This document shows positions 55,680 through 63,455 of a stretch of 64,000 nucleotides of DNA, piece by piece (positions within the stretch are counted from its first letter, which is position 1; every line of letters begins with the position of its first letter). The notes below the pieces were generated by a model. The model was not told where the DNA came from and searched no databases. It worked only from the letters and a program-made list of their open reading frames with translations. The stretch comes from Paenochrobactrum gallinarii (GTDB taxonomy: Bacteria; Pseudomonadota; Alphaproteobacteria; Rhizobiales; Rhizobiaceae): assembly GCF_014205685.1 (NCBI RefSeq), contig NZ_JACIIU010000011.1, positions 29,577 to 93,576 of the forward strand. Direction: 5' to 3'. A program made the translations under genes and the position numbers.

Positions 55680-57449
55680 ATGCGTCATCTTGTTAAACTA
55701 CTGTCTGCCACCACAGTTCTGTCGGCTGCGCTTTTAGCAACCGCATCGCAAGCTGCAACTGTTTATCCGCTTGACCGCGCAACGATTCTTGCCGGCTCGC
55801 CTTTTGATTTCAAAGTTGAATTCGACAATGTCGTCAAAGCAGATGATGTCAAAATCACCGTTAATGGCGAAGATTACAAAACTGTTTTCGGCAAAGATAT
55901 TGAATTTATCGCGGCTGAAAAAGACGCATCAGACAAAGAGCTGGGCTCGGCGGTCATCCTGCGCTCATTGGCTTTGCCCAAAGCCGGCGCATACACAATT
56001 GAAGTGCAGGCCGGTAACGACAAGAAAAGCGTAACCTGGGATGTTTACGGTACATCCGATGCGCCTAAAGCAAAAAATGTCATCTTCCTTGTGGCTGACG
56101 GCTTGTCTGTTGCCCACCGCACCGGCGCGCGTCTTATGTCGAAAGGCATGACCGAAGGTAAAGCTGATGGTCGTCTCAATATGGATGATCTGCAATATAT
56201 GGCTTTCATCGGCACATCTGCTACCAATTCGGTTGCCACTGACAGTGCCAATACGATGTCTGCTTATATGACCGGTCATAAAACGGCTGTGAATGCACTT
56301 GGTGTCTATGCCGACCGTACACCGGATACTCTGGATGATCCGCGTGTTGAAAATATTAGTGAAGCACTGCGCCGTCAAACCGGCAAATCCATCGGTATCG
56401 TGACCAATTCTGAAGTGCAGGATGCAACACCTGCGGCCGTTGCTTCGCATACGCGCCGCCGCGCTGACAAAGCCGAAATAACCGGTATGTTGCTGGAAGT
56501 GCAGCCCGATGTTCTTTTGGGTGGTGGTTCTGCCTACTTCCTCAATAAGGAAGTGCCAGGCTCCAAGCGCAAAGACGACAAAGATTATATCAAAGAGTTT
56601 AAGCAAGCCGGTTATGCCTTGGCAACCAGCAAAGAAGAGCTTGAAAAGGCAGCTTCCAGCGAAGGTGATAAACTGCTCGGCTTGTTCCATACCGGTAACA
56701 TGGATACCGCCATGGATCGCATTATGCTGAAAAAGGGCACAACGGATAAATTCCCTGATCAGCCGGGTCTGGTTGAGATGACAGACATTGCCCTGAAAAA
56801 ACTCTCTCAGAACGAGGAAGGCTTCTTCCTGATGGTTGAAGCGGCAAATGTCGACAAGATGTCTCATCCGCTTGACTGGGAACGCGCTGTATATGACACG
56901 ATTGAGTTCGATAAAGTGATCGGTCTGGCGCAGGAGTTTGCCAAGAATAATCCGGATACGATGATTGTTGTGACCGGTGACCATACTCATGGCTTGTCCA
57001 TCATCGGCACTATTGATGACAATAAGCCAGGTACTGACATGCGTGAAAAAGTCGGCACTTATGACAAGGCGGGCTTTACCAATTATGTCGATAGCAATGG
57101 TGATGGTTACCCGGACAGTGTGGATGTCAGCCCGCGTCTGGCACTTTTCTCCAGCAACTTCCCTGACTATTACGAAACCTTCCGTCCGAAGCTGGATAAT
57201 CCTTTTGTTCCGGCTGTCAAAAACGAGAAGAACGAATATGTCGCCAATGAAGCCTATAAGGATGTTCCGGGCGCAGTCTTCCGTGAGGGTAATCTGTCAC
57301 GTTCTGAAAGCACCGGTGTGCACTCGGTCGATGACGTTGTGTTGCAGGCAAGCGGTGCCGGTGCCGATCTTTTCCGTGGCTATATGGAACAGAGCGACGT
57401 TTACAAAATTCTGGCCGAAGTCTTCGCCCTTGGCGTGGATAAGAAATAA
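55680..57449 (+). CDS. Periplasmic alkaline phosphatase, PhoA superfamily
   Basis: A 589-residue secreted phosphomonoesterase with a Sec signal peptide (cleavage after ATASQA). The catalytic serine is in VATDSANTMSAYMTGHKT (Asp188-Ser189); metal ligands are in FLVADGLS, EAANVDKMSHPLDW and VTGDHTHGLS. A segment DSNGDGYPDSVD looks like a calcium-binding loop and makes the protein longer than E. coli PhoA. The ATG at 55680 places the signal peptide at the N-terminus. PHO-box repeats upstream suggest phosphate starvation control. Confidence 0.9.
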   Translation: MRHLVKLLSATTVLSAALLATASQAATVYPLDRATILAGSPFDFKVEFDNVVKADDVKITVNGEDYKTVFGKDIEFIAAEKDASDKELGSAVILRSLALPKAGAYTIEVQAGNDKKSVTWDVYGTSDAPKAKNVIFLVADGLSVAHRTGARLMSKGMTEGKADGRLNMDDLQYMAFIGTSATNSVATDSANTMSAYMTGHKTAVNALGVYADRTPDTLDDPRVENISEALRRQTGKSIGIVTNSEVQDATPAAVASHTRRRADKAEITGMLLEVQPDVLLGGGSAYFLNKEVPGSKRKDDKDYIKEFKQAGYALATSKEELEKAASSEGDKLLGLFHTGNMDTAMDRIMLKKGTTDKFPDQPGLVEMTDIALKKLSQNEEGFFLMVEAANVDKMSHPLDWERAVYDTIEFDKVIGLAQEFAKNNPDTMIVVTGDHTHGLSIIGTIDDNKPGTDMREKVGTYDKAGFTNYVDSNGDGYPDSVDVSPRLALFSSNFPDYYETFRPKLDNPFVPAVKNEKNEYVANEAYKDVPGAVFREGNLSRSESTGVHSVDDVVLQASGAGADLFRGYMEQSDVYKILAEVFALGVDKK

Positions 57450-57467
57450 GCCTGAGTTTGAATGAAA

Positions 57468-57503
57468 AAATGCCGGAAAGAAATTTCCGGCATTTGATTT
57501 TTA
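57468..57503 (+). terminator. Intrinsic terminator after the phosphatase gene
   Basis: A 12-bp perfect stem (aaatgccggaaa / tttccggcattt) with a 4-nt loop, followed by ATTTTT. Confidence 0.9.
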
Positions 57504-57514
57504 AGGGGTGAGCC

Positions 57515-58003
57515 ATGTCATTTTTATCAACAATGTCTTTTTTATCATCAATGCCACGTCGTGATTTTTTGAAGCTTTTGAGCGCCGCACCTTTGGCCTG
57601 TGTCGCCTCCGGCCTGCCGCAGGCACAGGCGGCTACAGGCAATTTAAGCTTTGCCGAGCTTTACAGTAAGGTAAGTGTGCTGGGCTTGGAGTTTTCTGAA
57701 AAGGTCAAATCGCTCAACGGCGAAAAAGTGGTGATGGGCGGATTTATGGCACCGCCTCTAAAGGCCGAGGCAGACTTTTTTGTTCTGACCGAAATTCCGA
57801 TGTCGATCTGCCCTTTCTGCTCATCCGATGCGGATTGGCCGGACAATATTCTGGTGGTTTATCTCGACAAAAAACAAACCTTTGTGCAACCGTCAACCTT
57901 GATTGAAGTAACGGGCAAGCTGGAAGTCGGATCATGGACAGATCCGGAAACCGGCTTTGTCAGCCTGCTGCGTTTGCGTGAAGCACGCTACAAGGTTGCG
58001 TGA
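57515..58003 (+). CDS. DUF3299-like exported protein with twin-arginine signal
   Basis: A 162-residue protein with a twin-arginine-type signal (PRRDFLK at 14-20, hydrophobic core, AQA cleavage). The mature part has GEKVVMGGFMAPPLKAEADF and SICPFCSSDADWPDN, a Cys-x2-Cys motif in a DUF3299-like fold. The family is often encoded with a MacB-type ABC pair, as here. A role as a periplasmic metal or substrate partner of the transporter is inferred only. AAGGGG lies just upstream of the ATG, and the ABC ATPase starts 1 bp after its stop. Confidence 0.75.
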   Translation: MSFLSTMSFLSSMPRRDFLKLLSAAPLACVASGLPQAQAATGNLSFAELYSKVSVLGLEFSEKVKSLNGEKVVMGGFMAPPLKAEADFFVLTEIPMSICPFCSSDADWPDNILVVYLDKKQTFVQPSTLIEVTGKLEVGSWTDPETGFVSLLRLREARYKVA

Positions 58004-58004
58004 T

Positions 58005-58670
58005 ATGCAACTGGTTTTAGAAAATATCAGCGTGAATTTTAAAGGGCTTTCCGGGCCCGCTTTGCAAATTGACCATTTGAACATTGCCAATGGTGCGGTG
58101 GTGGGGCTCACCGGTGCGTCCGGTTCGGGAAAAAGTACTTTTATCAATATTATCAGTGGTCTTGCCCGTCCGCAAAAAGGCGTGGTGCGCTGGGGTGAGC
58201 AGGTCATCAATCAGTTGTCGGAAACAGCGGCTGATCGCTGGCGAGGGCAACATATTGGCCTGATCATGCAGGATTTTTATCTCTTTGACGGCTTGTCGGC
58301 GCTGGAAAATATTCTGCTGCCGCTGCGTCTGGCCGGAGGTGCGGATAAGCAAGCCGCCATGCGTGCCCATGAATTGCTGGAGCGGGTGGGGTTAAAACGA
58401 CCAGATCAATCTGTGCAACTGATGTCTCGCGGGGAAATGCAGCGCGTGGCAATTGCCCGTGCCTTGCTGCGCAAACCTGCCATCATCATTGCTGATGAGC
58501 CGACAGCCAGTCTGGATAAGGAAAATGGTGCTTCCGTCGGCAGTCTTATTCTGGAGCTGGCGATGCAGGAGAAATGCACCACCATCATTGCTTCGCATGA
58601 TGATCGCCTGACATCCAGATTAGCACGTATAATCAACCTCTCCGCAGGGAGAATTGTTGCAGATGTTTAG
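58005..58670 (+). CDS. ABC transporter ATPase, LolD/MacB type
   Basis: A 221-residue ATPase. Walker A is GASGSGKST (about 39-47), the signature reads LMSRGEMQRVAIARALL with Arg in place of the usual second Gly, Walker B is IIIADEPTASLD and the switch histidine is in IIASHDDRL. It pairs with the permease that overlaps it by 8 bp. The signature change LSGGE to MSRGE is unusual but seen in some LolD-like proteins. Confidence 0.85.
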   Translation: MQLVLENISVNFKGLSGPALQIDHLNIANGAVVGLTGASGSGKSTFINIISGLARPQKGVVRWGEQVINQLSETAADRWRGQHIGLIMQDFYLFDGLSALENILLPLRLAGGADKQAAMRAHELLERVGLKRPDQSVQLMSRGEMQRVAIARALLRKPAIIIADEPTASLDKENGASVGSLILELAMQEKCTTIIASHDDRLTSRLARIINLSAGRIVADV

Positions 58671-59859
58671 ATTTATCGCCGCAGATTTAAAGCGCCATTG
58701 GCTGGGTGCTTTGGCACTGGTGTTGCTGGTTGCATTTGCCACGGCTTTGAGTGTCGCTGTTACTTTGCAGGAGCGCGCTTTGCGCCTTGGCAGTGCGCGT
58801 GCTGCCGATCATTTTGATCTTGTAATCGGTGCTGCCGCCAGTGAAACGCAATTGGTGCTGTCATCGGTTTTTCTGCAAACATCATTGCTGCCTTTAATGG
58901 ATGGCAATGTGCTGGAAAAATTAAGCCAAGACCCGCGTGTGGCATGGGCGGCACCTGTTGGTTTTGGTGACAACTACAAGAATTATCCGATTATTGGCAC
59001 CACTACAAAACTGGTAGAAACTTTAAGCCCGAAACTGGCATCGGGAAAAATGTTTGCCAATCACAATGAGGCCGTTGTCGGTGCTAATGTGGATGTGCGT
59101 GCTGAAACACAGATGGTGCCTTTACATGGGAATGCAGGTGAGGGTGGCCACCATCATAATGAAATTGCTTATAAAATGGTTGGTCGCATGGCACCTACAG
59201 GTGGCGCTTGGGACAATGCAATTTTAGTGCCGATTGAAGCGGTCTGGGCAGTGCATGATATGGAGCATGACCATAATCATGACGATAGTGAAGAAGCGTT
59301 GCAAACTAGTTTTGAGCATGGTGCAGCAGGGGTTCCGGCAATCATCGTCAAGCCCAAAACTATTGCTGATGCCTATAAACTCAGACAAGAATATCGCGGT
59401 AATGGCACAACGGCAGTCTTTCCGGCTGAGGTACTCACCAATCTTTACGGAATGCTGGGCAATGCCAAATCAATCCTGATGTTCGTGGCATTGGGGACGC
59501 AGATACTGATTGCCTGTGCTTTGATTTTTGTTGCACTGCTGCATATCGGCGAACGGCGCCGTCAAATCGGAGCTTTGCGTGCATTGGGTGCATCACGGGG
59601 CAAGATTTTCACATTGGTCTGGTCTGAAGTCGCCATTTTGCTGGGTGCGGGAATTGTCGCCGGATTTGGACTGGGCTTTGCGGCATCCAAAATGATGTCG
59701 CGGATTGTCACGCAGTCCAGTGGCTTTGCCATGCCGGTATCTTTTGAAATGCAGGATCTCAATAGTATGATCATCATGCTGGTTGGCGCTTCTGTGATAG
59801 GCTTGCTTCCGGCACTTATGGCTTATCGTCAATCGCCCGTGAGTGCATTGCGTGGTTGA
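58663..59859 (+). CDS. FtsX/MacB-type ABC permease with His-rich periplasmic loop
   Basis: A 398-residue permease with one N-terminal transmembrane helix, a large periplasmic domain and three C-terminal helices (LMFVALGTQILIACALIFVA and two more), the FtsX arrangement. The periplasmic domain holds HHH (163-165) and a His/Asp-rich stretch around 198-208 (HDMEHDHNHDDSEE), suggesting metal binding. With the DUF3299-like protein and ATPase it resembles zinc-regulated ABC clusters of other proteobacteria. The ATG overlaps the ATPase gene. Confidence 0.82.
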   Translation: MFRFIAADLKRHWLGALALVLLVAFATALSVAVTLQERALRLGSARAADHFDLVIGAAASETQLVLSSVFLQTSLLPLMDGNVLEKLSQDPRVAWAAPVGFGDNYKNYPIIGTTTKLVETLSPKLASGKMFANHNEAVVGANVDVRAETQMVPLHGNAGEGGHHHNEIAYKMVGRMAPTGGAWDNAILVPIEAVWAVHDMEHDHNHDDSEEALQTSFEHGAAGVPAIIVKPKTIADAYKLRQEYRGNGTTAVFPAEVLTNLYGMLGNAKSILMFVALGTQILIACALIFVALLHIGERRRQIGALRALGASRGKIFTLVWSEVAILLGAGIVAGFGLGFAASKMMSRIVTQSSGFAMPVSFEMQDLNSMIIMLVGASVIGLLPALMAYRQSPVSALRG

Positions 59860-59903
59860 TTGAATTTTCCGATAGAAAACTTGATTTATTAAGTTTAGAA
59901 TTC

Positions 59904-59936
59904 AAGGTGTCATTTAAAGTGACACCTTTTTTATTT
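59904..59936 (+). terminator. Intrinsic terminator after the ABC permease gene
   Basis: A 9-bp perfect stem (aaggtgtca / tgacacctt) with a 7-nt loop and a T-run follows the permease stop by 45 bp. Confidence 0.8.
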
Positions 59937-59972
59937 TTGCCGGTGTTTTTACGGTCAGGCAGGAGAGCGGCG

Positions 59973-61238
59973 ATGCAGACAACAGGGCAGCTAACGGGAC
60001 GACAATCAGGCTCGGTGCAAATCATCACCACCCAATGTGTGATTGCGGGTTCGGGGCCGGGTGGTTTGATGCTTGGCCTGTTGCTGGCACGTGCTGGTGT
60101 TGATGTTATTGTTTTGGAAAAACATCCTGATTTCCTGCGCGATTTTCGCGGTGATACGGTGCATCCGGCAACGCTTGATATTATTGACAAGCTCGGTCTT
60201 CTGGATGAGCTTTTGAAAGTACCGCATACGCAAGCGCCCAAACTTCATGCCGAAATTGGCGGGCAAAATGTCACCATTGCTGATTTTTCACGCCTGCCGG
60301 TTAAATGCCGTTTTATTGCTTTCATGCCGCAATGGGACTTTTTGAATTTTCTGGCGCGTGAAGCCAATAAACTGCCGAATTTCCGGCTGGTGATGTCGGC
60401 AAAAGTGACCGGCCTTATTGAAAACAATGGCCGTATCGAAGGGCTGATGGCTGAAACCCCTGCAGGTATTACCGAGATTAAAGCTCAATTGGTTGTGGGC
60501 GCAGACGGGCGCAATTCACTGGTGCGCGCAAAAGCAGGGCTGGAAAGCACCAGTTTTGGCGCGCCAAGCGATGTGTTGTGGATCAGGCTTTCACATCAGC
60601 CTGAAGACCCGCCCTATACGATGGGGCATGGCGGCCCCCGTCAGGGCTTTGTGATGGTGGATCGTGGTGAGTATTGGCAATGCGGCTATGTGGTGCGCAA
60701 GGGCAGTTTTGCGCAAGTGAAAGAAAAAGGGCTGGAAGCCTTTCGTCAGGCGGTGGCGGAAGTTTCACCACTTTCACCTGATCGCGTGGAGGAAATCACT
60801 TCATGGGATGAAGTGCATTTGCTTTCCATCCGTATTGACCGGCTCAATCGCTGGTGGCGCTCCGGTCTGTTGTGCATCGGCGATGCGGCACATGCCATGT
60901 CGCCGATTGGCGGTTTCGGAGTTAATCTGGCGATACAGGATGCCGTTGCAGCGGCTAATATTCTGGCGGTTCCTTTGCGCAAAGGCACACTCAATGACCG
61001 GCATTTGATGCAGGTTGAAAAACGACGTGTTTTTCCCACCAAAGCTATTCAGAAAATTCAATTGATGATGCAATCAAGCAGCAAAAAACGCCGGAATAGT
61101 GACGTGAAACGTAGTGGCCCGCCGGCTTTTGTCAAAGGAATCGCCCGCTGGCCGATTCTGGCTCATTTGGCCGGCCGATTAGTGGGGATGGGGGTGCGCC
61201 GCGAAAAATTGCGCAGTTCTTTATTCAAAACACGCTAA
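59973..61238 (+). CDS. FAD-dependent aromatic-type monooxygenase
   Basis: A 421-residue flavoprotein of the p-hydroxybenzoate hydroxylase/UbiH fold. FAD motifs are VIAGSGPGGLMLGLLLARAG near residue 22, the DG motif VVGADGRNSLVR and the GD motif LLCIGDAAHAMSPIGGFGVN. The substrate is unknown; aromatic ring hydroxylation is usual for the group. The ATG at 59973 follows AGGAGAG. It has its own transcription unit and is the last chromosomal gene before the tRNA fragment. Confidence 0.87.
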   Translation: MQTTGQLTGRQSGSVQIITTQCVIAGSGPGGLMLGLLLARAGVDVIVLEKHPDFLRDFRGDTVHPATLDIIDKLGLLDELLKVPHTQAPKLHAEIGGQNVTIADFSRLPVKCRFIAFMPQWDFLNFLAREANKLPNFRLVMSAKVTGLIENNGRIEGLMAETPAGITEIKAQLVVGADGRNSLVRAKAGLESTSFGAPSDVLWIRLSHQPEDPPYTMGHGGPRQGFVMVDRGEYWQCGYVVRKGSFAQVKEKGLEAFRQAVAEVSPLSPDRVEEITSWDEVHLLSIRIDRLNRWWRSGLLCIGDAAHAMSPIGGFGVNLAIQDAVAAANILAVPLRKGTLNDRHLMQVEKRRVFPTKAIQKIQLMMQSSSKKRRNSDVKRSGPPAFVKGIARWPILAHLAGRLVGMGVRREKLRSSLFKTR

Positions 61239-61266
61239 TAGCGCTTCAGCCAATAAGCCCGTTTGC

Positions 61267-61309
61267 CTGACATGATTGCGAGCCCTGACATCTCTGACAT
61301 CCCTGACAT
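61267..61309. repeat. Short direct repeats of CTGACAT
   Basis: Four copies of CTGACAT at 61267, 61285, 61294 and 61303; the last three form a 9-bp tandem repeat. They lie about 90 bp to the left of the tRNA fragment, on the chromosomal side. Confidence 0.75.
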
Positions 61310-61399
61310 TATTGCAGGCAAAAGGCTGCATTGCTTTGCATAAAGCGTAAGTCTGCTTGCTTAATACGACTGTCAAAAGAAAAGGGGAGAAGGGTTAAA

Positions 61400-61449
61400 T
61401 GGCGCGCCCGAAAGGATTCGAACCTCTGACCCCCAGATTCGTAGTCTGA
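61400..61449 (-). pseudogene. 3' fragment of tRNA-Arg(ACG), island attachment site
   Basis: The minus strand carries the 3' part of a tRNA: anticodon arm TCAGA-CTACGAA-TCTGG with anticodon ACG, T-arm with TTCGAAT, acceptor strand CGGGCGC, discriminator G and CCA. The D-arm and 5' acceptor strand are missing; beyond 61450 the sequence is unrelated. A tyrosine recombinase starts about 120 bp away. This is the expected direct-repeat copy left by integration into a tRNA gene, with an intact tRNA-Arg predicted at the far end of the element. Confidence 0.85.
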
Positions 61450-61567
61450 GGCTGTATCAAATTTCCTGCCCGTCAGAATGCATCTGGAAGCATCAAGGGC
61501 ATTGCAAAACCCCTTTCCCTAAAGCATTGTTGGCCACAGCCTCAGTCTTTAGGAGCATCAAGCGATC

Positions 61568-62833
61568 ATGAGCATTCAGGAAAAATCTGCTTCCACGCCC
61601 AATTTGGCTTCCAAGTTGCTTCCGAAATCGAACGTGGTTCATCTGCCGGGGGCAAAGCGTCGTGCCTCCGTCCCTAGCACGTTCACGAAGACGAGCGTCA
61701 GTCGGATGCACTGCCCACAGGGGCAAGCGGAAGCGTTCTTCTGGGATGCGGGTTGTCGCGGTCTGGGCATTCGGGCGCTCGGCTCGCAGCGTCGAACATG
61801 GGTCTATCAGTACCGGGATGAGCACAAGCGCACCCGGCGCATCGCCTTGGGCGATCTGACCGCGGTCAGTTTGGACGCGGCTCGAGAGGCGGCGCGCCGC
61901 CATGCCGCGAGTGTGACGCAAGGGACGAACCCATCGGTGCAGAGGAAGGCAGCGCGCGGGGCCGTTTCCATGCTGGGTGTGGTGCAGAATTATCTCAGCT
62001 ATGCACAAACGCTCCAGCGTCCCCGGTCCTACGCGGAAACTGAACGCCACTTGATGCGACATGCGGCCTCTCTGCATCATGATCGGGCAGAAGCGGTGAG
62101 CCGGCGAGACATAGCGTTGCTTCTTAGCCGCGTAGCGGAAACCTCCGGTCCCATTGCCGCTAACCGGCTGCGGGCGGCGCTTAGCGCACTCTGGACGTGG
62201 GGGCTACGCAGCGGGACCATCGAGTCAGGAAACAATCCCGTCGCCTTCACACTACGGCAGCCGGAAAAAGCGCGCGAACGTATCCATAACGATGGAGAGT
62301 TGAAAGCAATTTGGCAAGGGACGGATGGAGAGGGCGATTATGCCCGGATTGTTCGTCTATCCTTGCTCACAGGCTGTCGCCGAACAGAAATTGGCGGATT
62401 GCGCTGGGATGAAATTCACGGTGACCGGATCGTGATCGGGGCGGAGCGGATGAAGGGCGCACTGGCGCATGAGTTGCCGCTGTTGCCGATGATTGCCGCT
62501 GCGCTCCCCGCTCGACCCGAAGAAGACGGAGGTAGTGTCTTCGGCAGGCGGGGGAACGGCTTTTCGGGATGGAGCAAGAGCAAGCAGGCGCTTGACGCAA
62601 AGCTAGCCAAGACGAACCCAAACATGCAGACATGGAGCCTTCACGACTTGCGTCGGACCTTTTCAACGCGATTGCATGATGCGGGGATAGAGCCCATCGT
62701 TATCGAGGCGCTGCTTGCCCATAAGCAGCAGGGCGTGGCTGCCGTCTACAATCGCGCTTCATTTCGCGAGGCGAAGAAAACAGCGCTGGAGCAGTGGCAC
62801 CAGCTTCTTTCAGCGGTTGTCGATCATGACTAA
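61568..62833 (+). CDS. int: Tyrosine recombinase/integrase of the island
   Basis: A 421-residue phage-type integrase. An N-terminal DUF4102-like arm-binding region (FFWDAGCRGLGIRALGSQRR), a SAM-like core-binding domain and a C-terminal catalytic domain are present. Catalytic residues: Arg in LTGCRRTEIGGLRWDEI, His-x-x-Arg in HDLRRTFSTRL, a second His in LLAHKQQG and the nucleophile Tyr in AAVYNRASF. It appears complete and active. The nearby tRNA-Arg fragment is its likely target. The high GC indicates horizontal origin. Confidence 0.92.
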   Translation: MSIQEKSASTPNLASKLLPKSNVVHLPGAKRRASVPSTFTKTSVSRMHCPQGQAEAFFWDAGCRGLGIRALGSQRRTWVYQYRDEHKRTRRIALGDLTAVSLDAAREAARRHAASVTQGTNPSVQRKAARGAVSMLGVVQNYLSYAQTLQRPRSYAETERHLMRHAASLHHDRAEAVSRRDIALLLSRVAETSGPIAANRLRAALSALWTWGLRSGTIESGNNPVAFTLRQPEKARERIHNDGELKAIWQGTDGEGDYARIVRLSLLTGCRRTEIGGLRWDEIHGDRIVIGAERMKGALAHELPLLPMIAAALPARPEEDGGSVFGRRGNGFSGWSKSKQALDAKLAKTNPNMQTWSLHDLRRTFSTRLHDAGIEPIVIEALLAHKQQGVAAVYNRASFREAKKTALEQWHQLLSAVVDHD

Positions 62834-63308
62834 GCTTAAATTCATTACCACAATCACTGAGCCCGAAATCGAAGAGAAAAGACAGCGCGAGTACGACAGA
62901 TTGGAGAAAGCTGCTTCTGGCAAGCGCGGTCAGCCCCCGAGGACCGCCCGGCTGGCCAGTTTTGCGGTGTTTGTTGATTATCTCGTAAGCAAGGGAATTC
63001 CATTCGCCAGCGCTCGCGAAAGCCGGATGAACAGGGCGGTTCTAAAGCGACACAACAGGCGGACTAAGAAGGCGGGGGAGATCGCGAAAAAAGCGGACGA
63101 AGCTACCAAAAAGGCACAGGAGACGATGAGAGCCGCTGAGGAGGCAAAAGGAACGAGTGGAGAGAAAAGGGCGGCTGAGGTGGCGATGGAGGCGAAACAA
63201 GTGGCCGAAGATGCAAGGAGGGTCTCAGACCCCCGAAAATCGCGTTACAAGGCAGTAACGCCGGACGCAATAGAAGAACTGCTGAGAAAAATCAAACATT
63301 TACGATAG
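62826..63308 (+). CDS. Hypothetical helical protein coupled to the integrase
   Basis: A 160-residue basic protein whose ATG lies inside the integrase end (8-bp overlap). The N-terminal part (about 1-75) has ITEPEIEEKRQREYDRLEKA and ARLASFAVFVDYLVSKGIPF; residues about 75-140 are Ala/Lys/Glu-rich with heptad-like spacing, a probable coiled coil. I do not recognise a family. Coupling to the integrase suggests an excision or DNA-binding accessory, which is only an inference. Confidence 0.6.
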   Translation: MTKLKFITTITEPEIEEKRQREYDRLEKAASGKRGQPPRTARLASFAVFVDYLVSKGIPFASARESRMNRAVLKRHNRRTKKAGEIAKKADEATKKAQETMRAAEEAKGTSGEKRAAEVAMEAKQVAEDARRVSDPRKSRYKAVTPDAIEELLRKIKHLR

Positions 63309-63386
63309 TCGAATAAACGCCCCCGTCACAAACGGCGAAGCACGTGATTATTGAGAAGCCTTCTATCATACCAAAGAGGGCTTCCG

Positions 63387-63455
63387 ATGGAACACAAGAG
63401 CACAGACCCGTTGTTAAGCGAAAAAGAACTTTCAGCTTGGCTGGGACTGTTCTAA
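63387..63455 (+). pseudogene. Helix-turn-helix (AlpA/excisionase-like) gene truncated by IS256 element
   Basis: An ATG with AGAGGG upstream opens DPLLSEKELSAWLGL, the first helix of an AlpA/MerR-like DNA-binding protein common next to integrases, where the recognition helix should follow. The frame instead ends in LF-stop exactly where an insertion-sequence end (GGGACTGTTCTAAATTTTGT) begins. The gene is therefore broken; its remainder should lie after the IS. Confidence 0.65.

Noticed and set aside
55965..56990. 341-codon minus-strand frame
   Set aside because: Antisense to the alkaline phosphatase gene, including its catalytic region; no recognisable motif.
61400..61449. Functional tRNA-Arg gene
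   Set aside because: Only the anticodon arm to CCA is present; the D-arm and the 5' acceptor strand are missing in the adjacent sequence.
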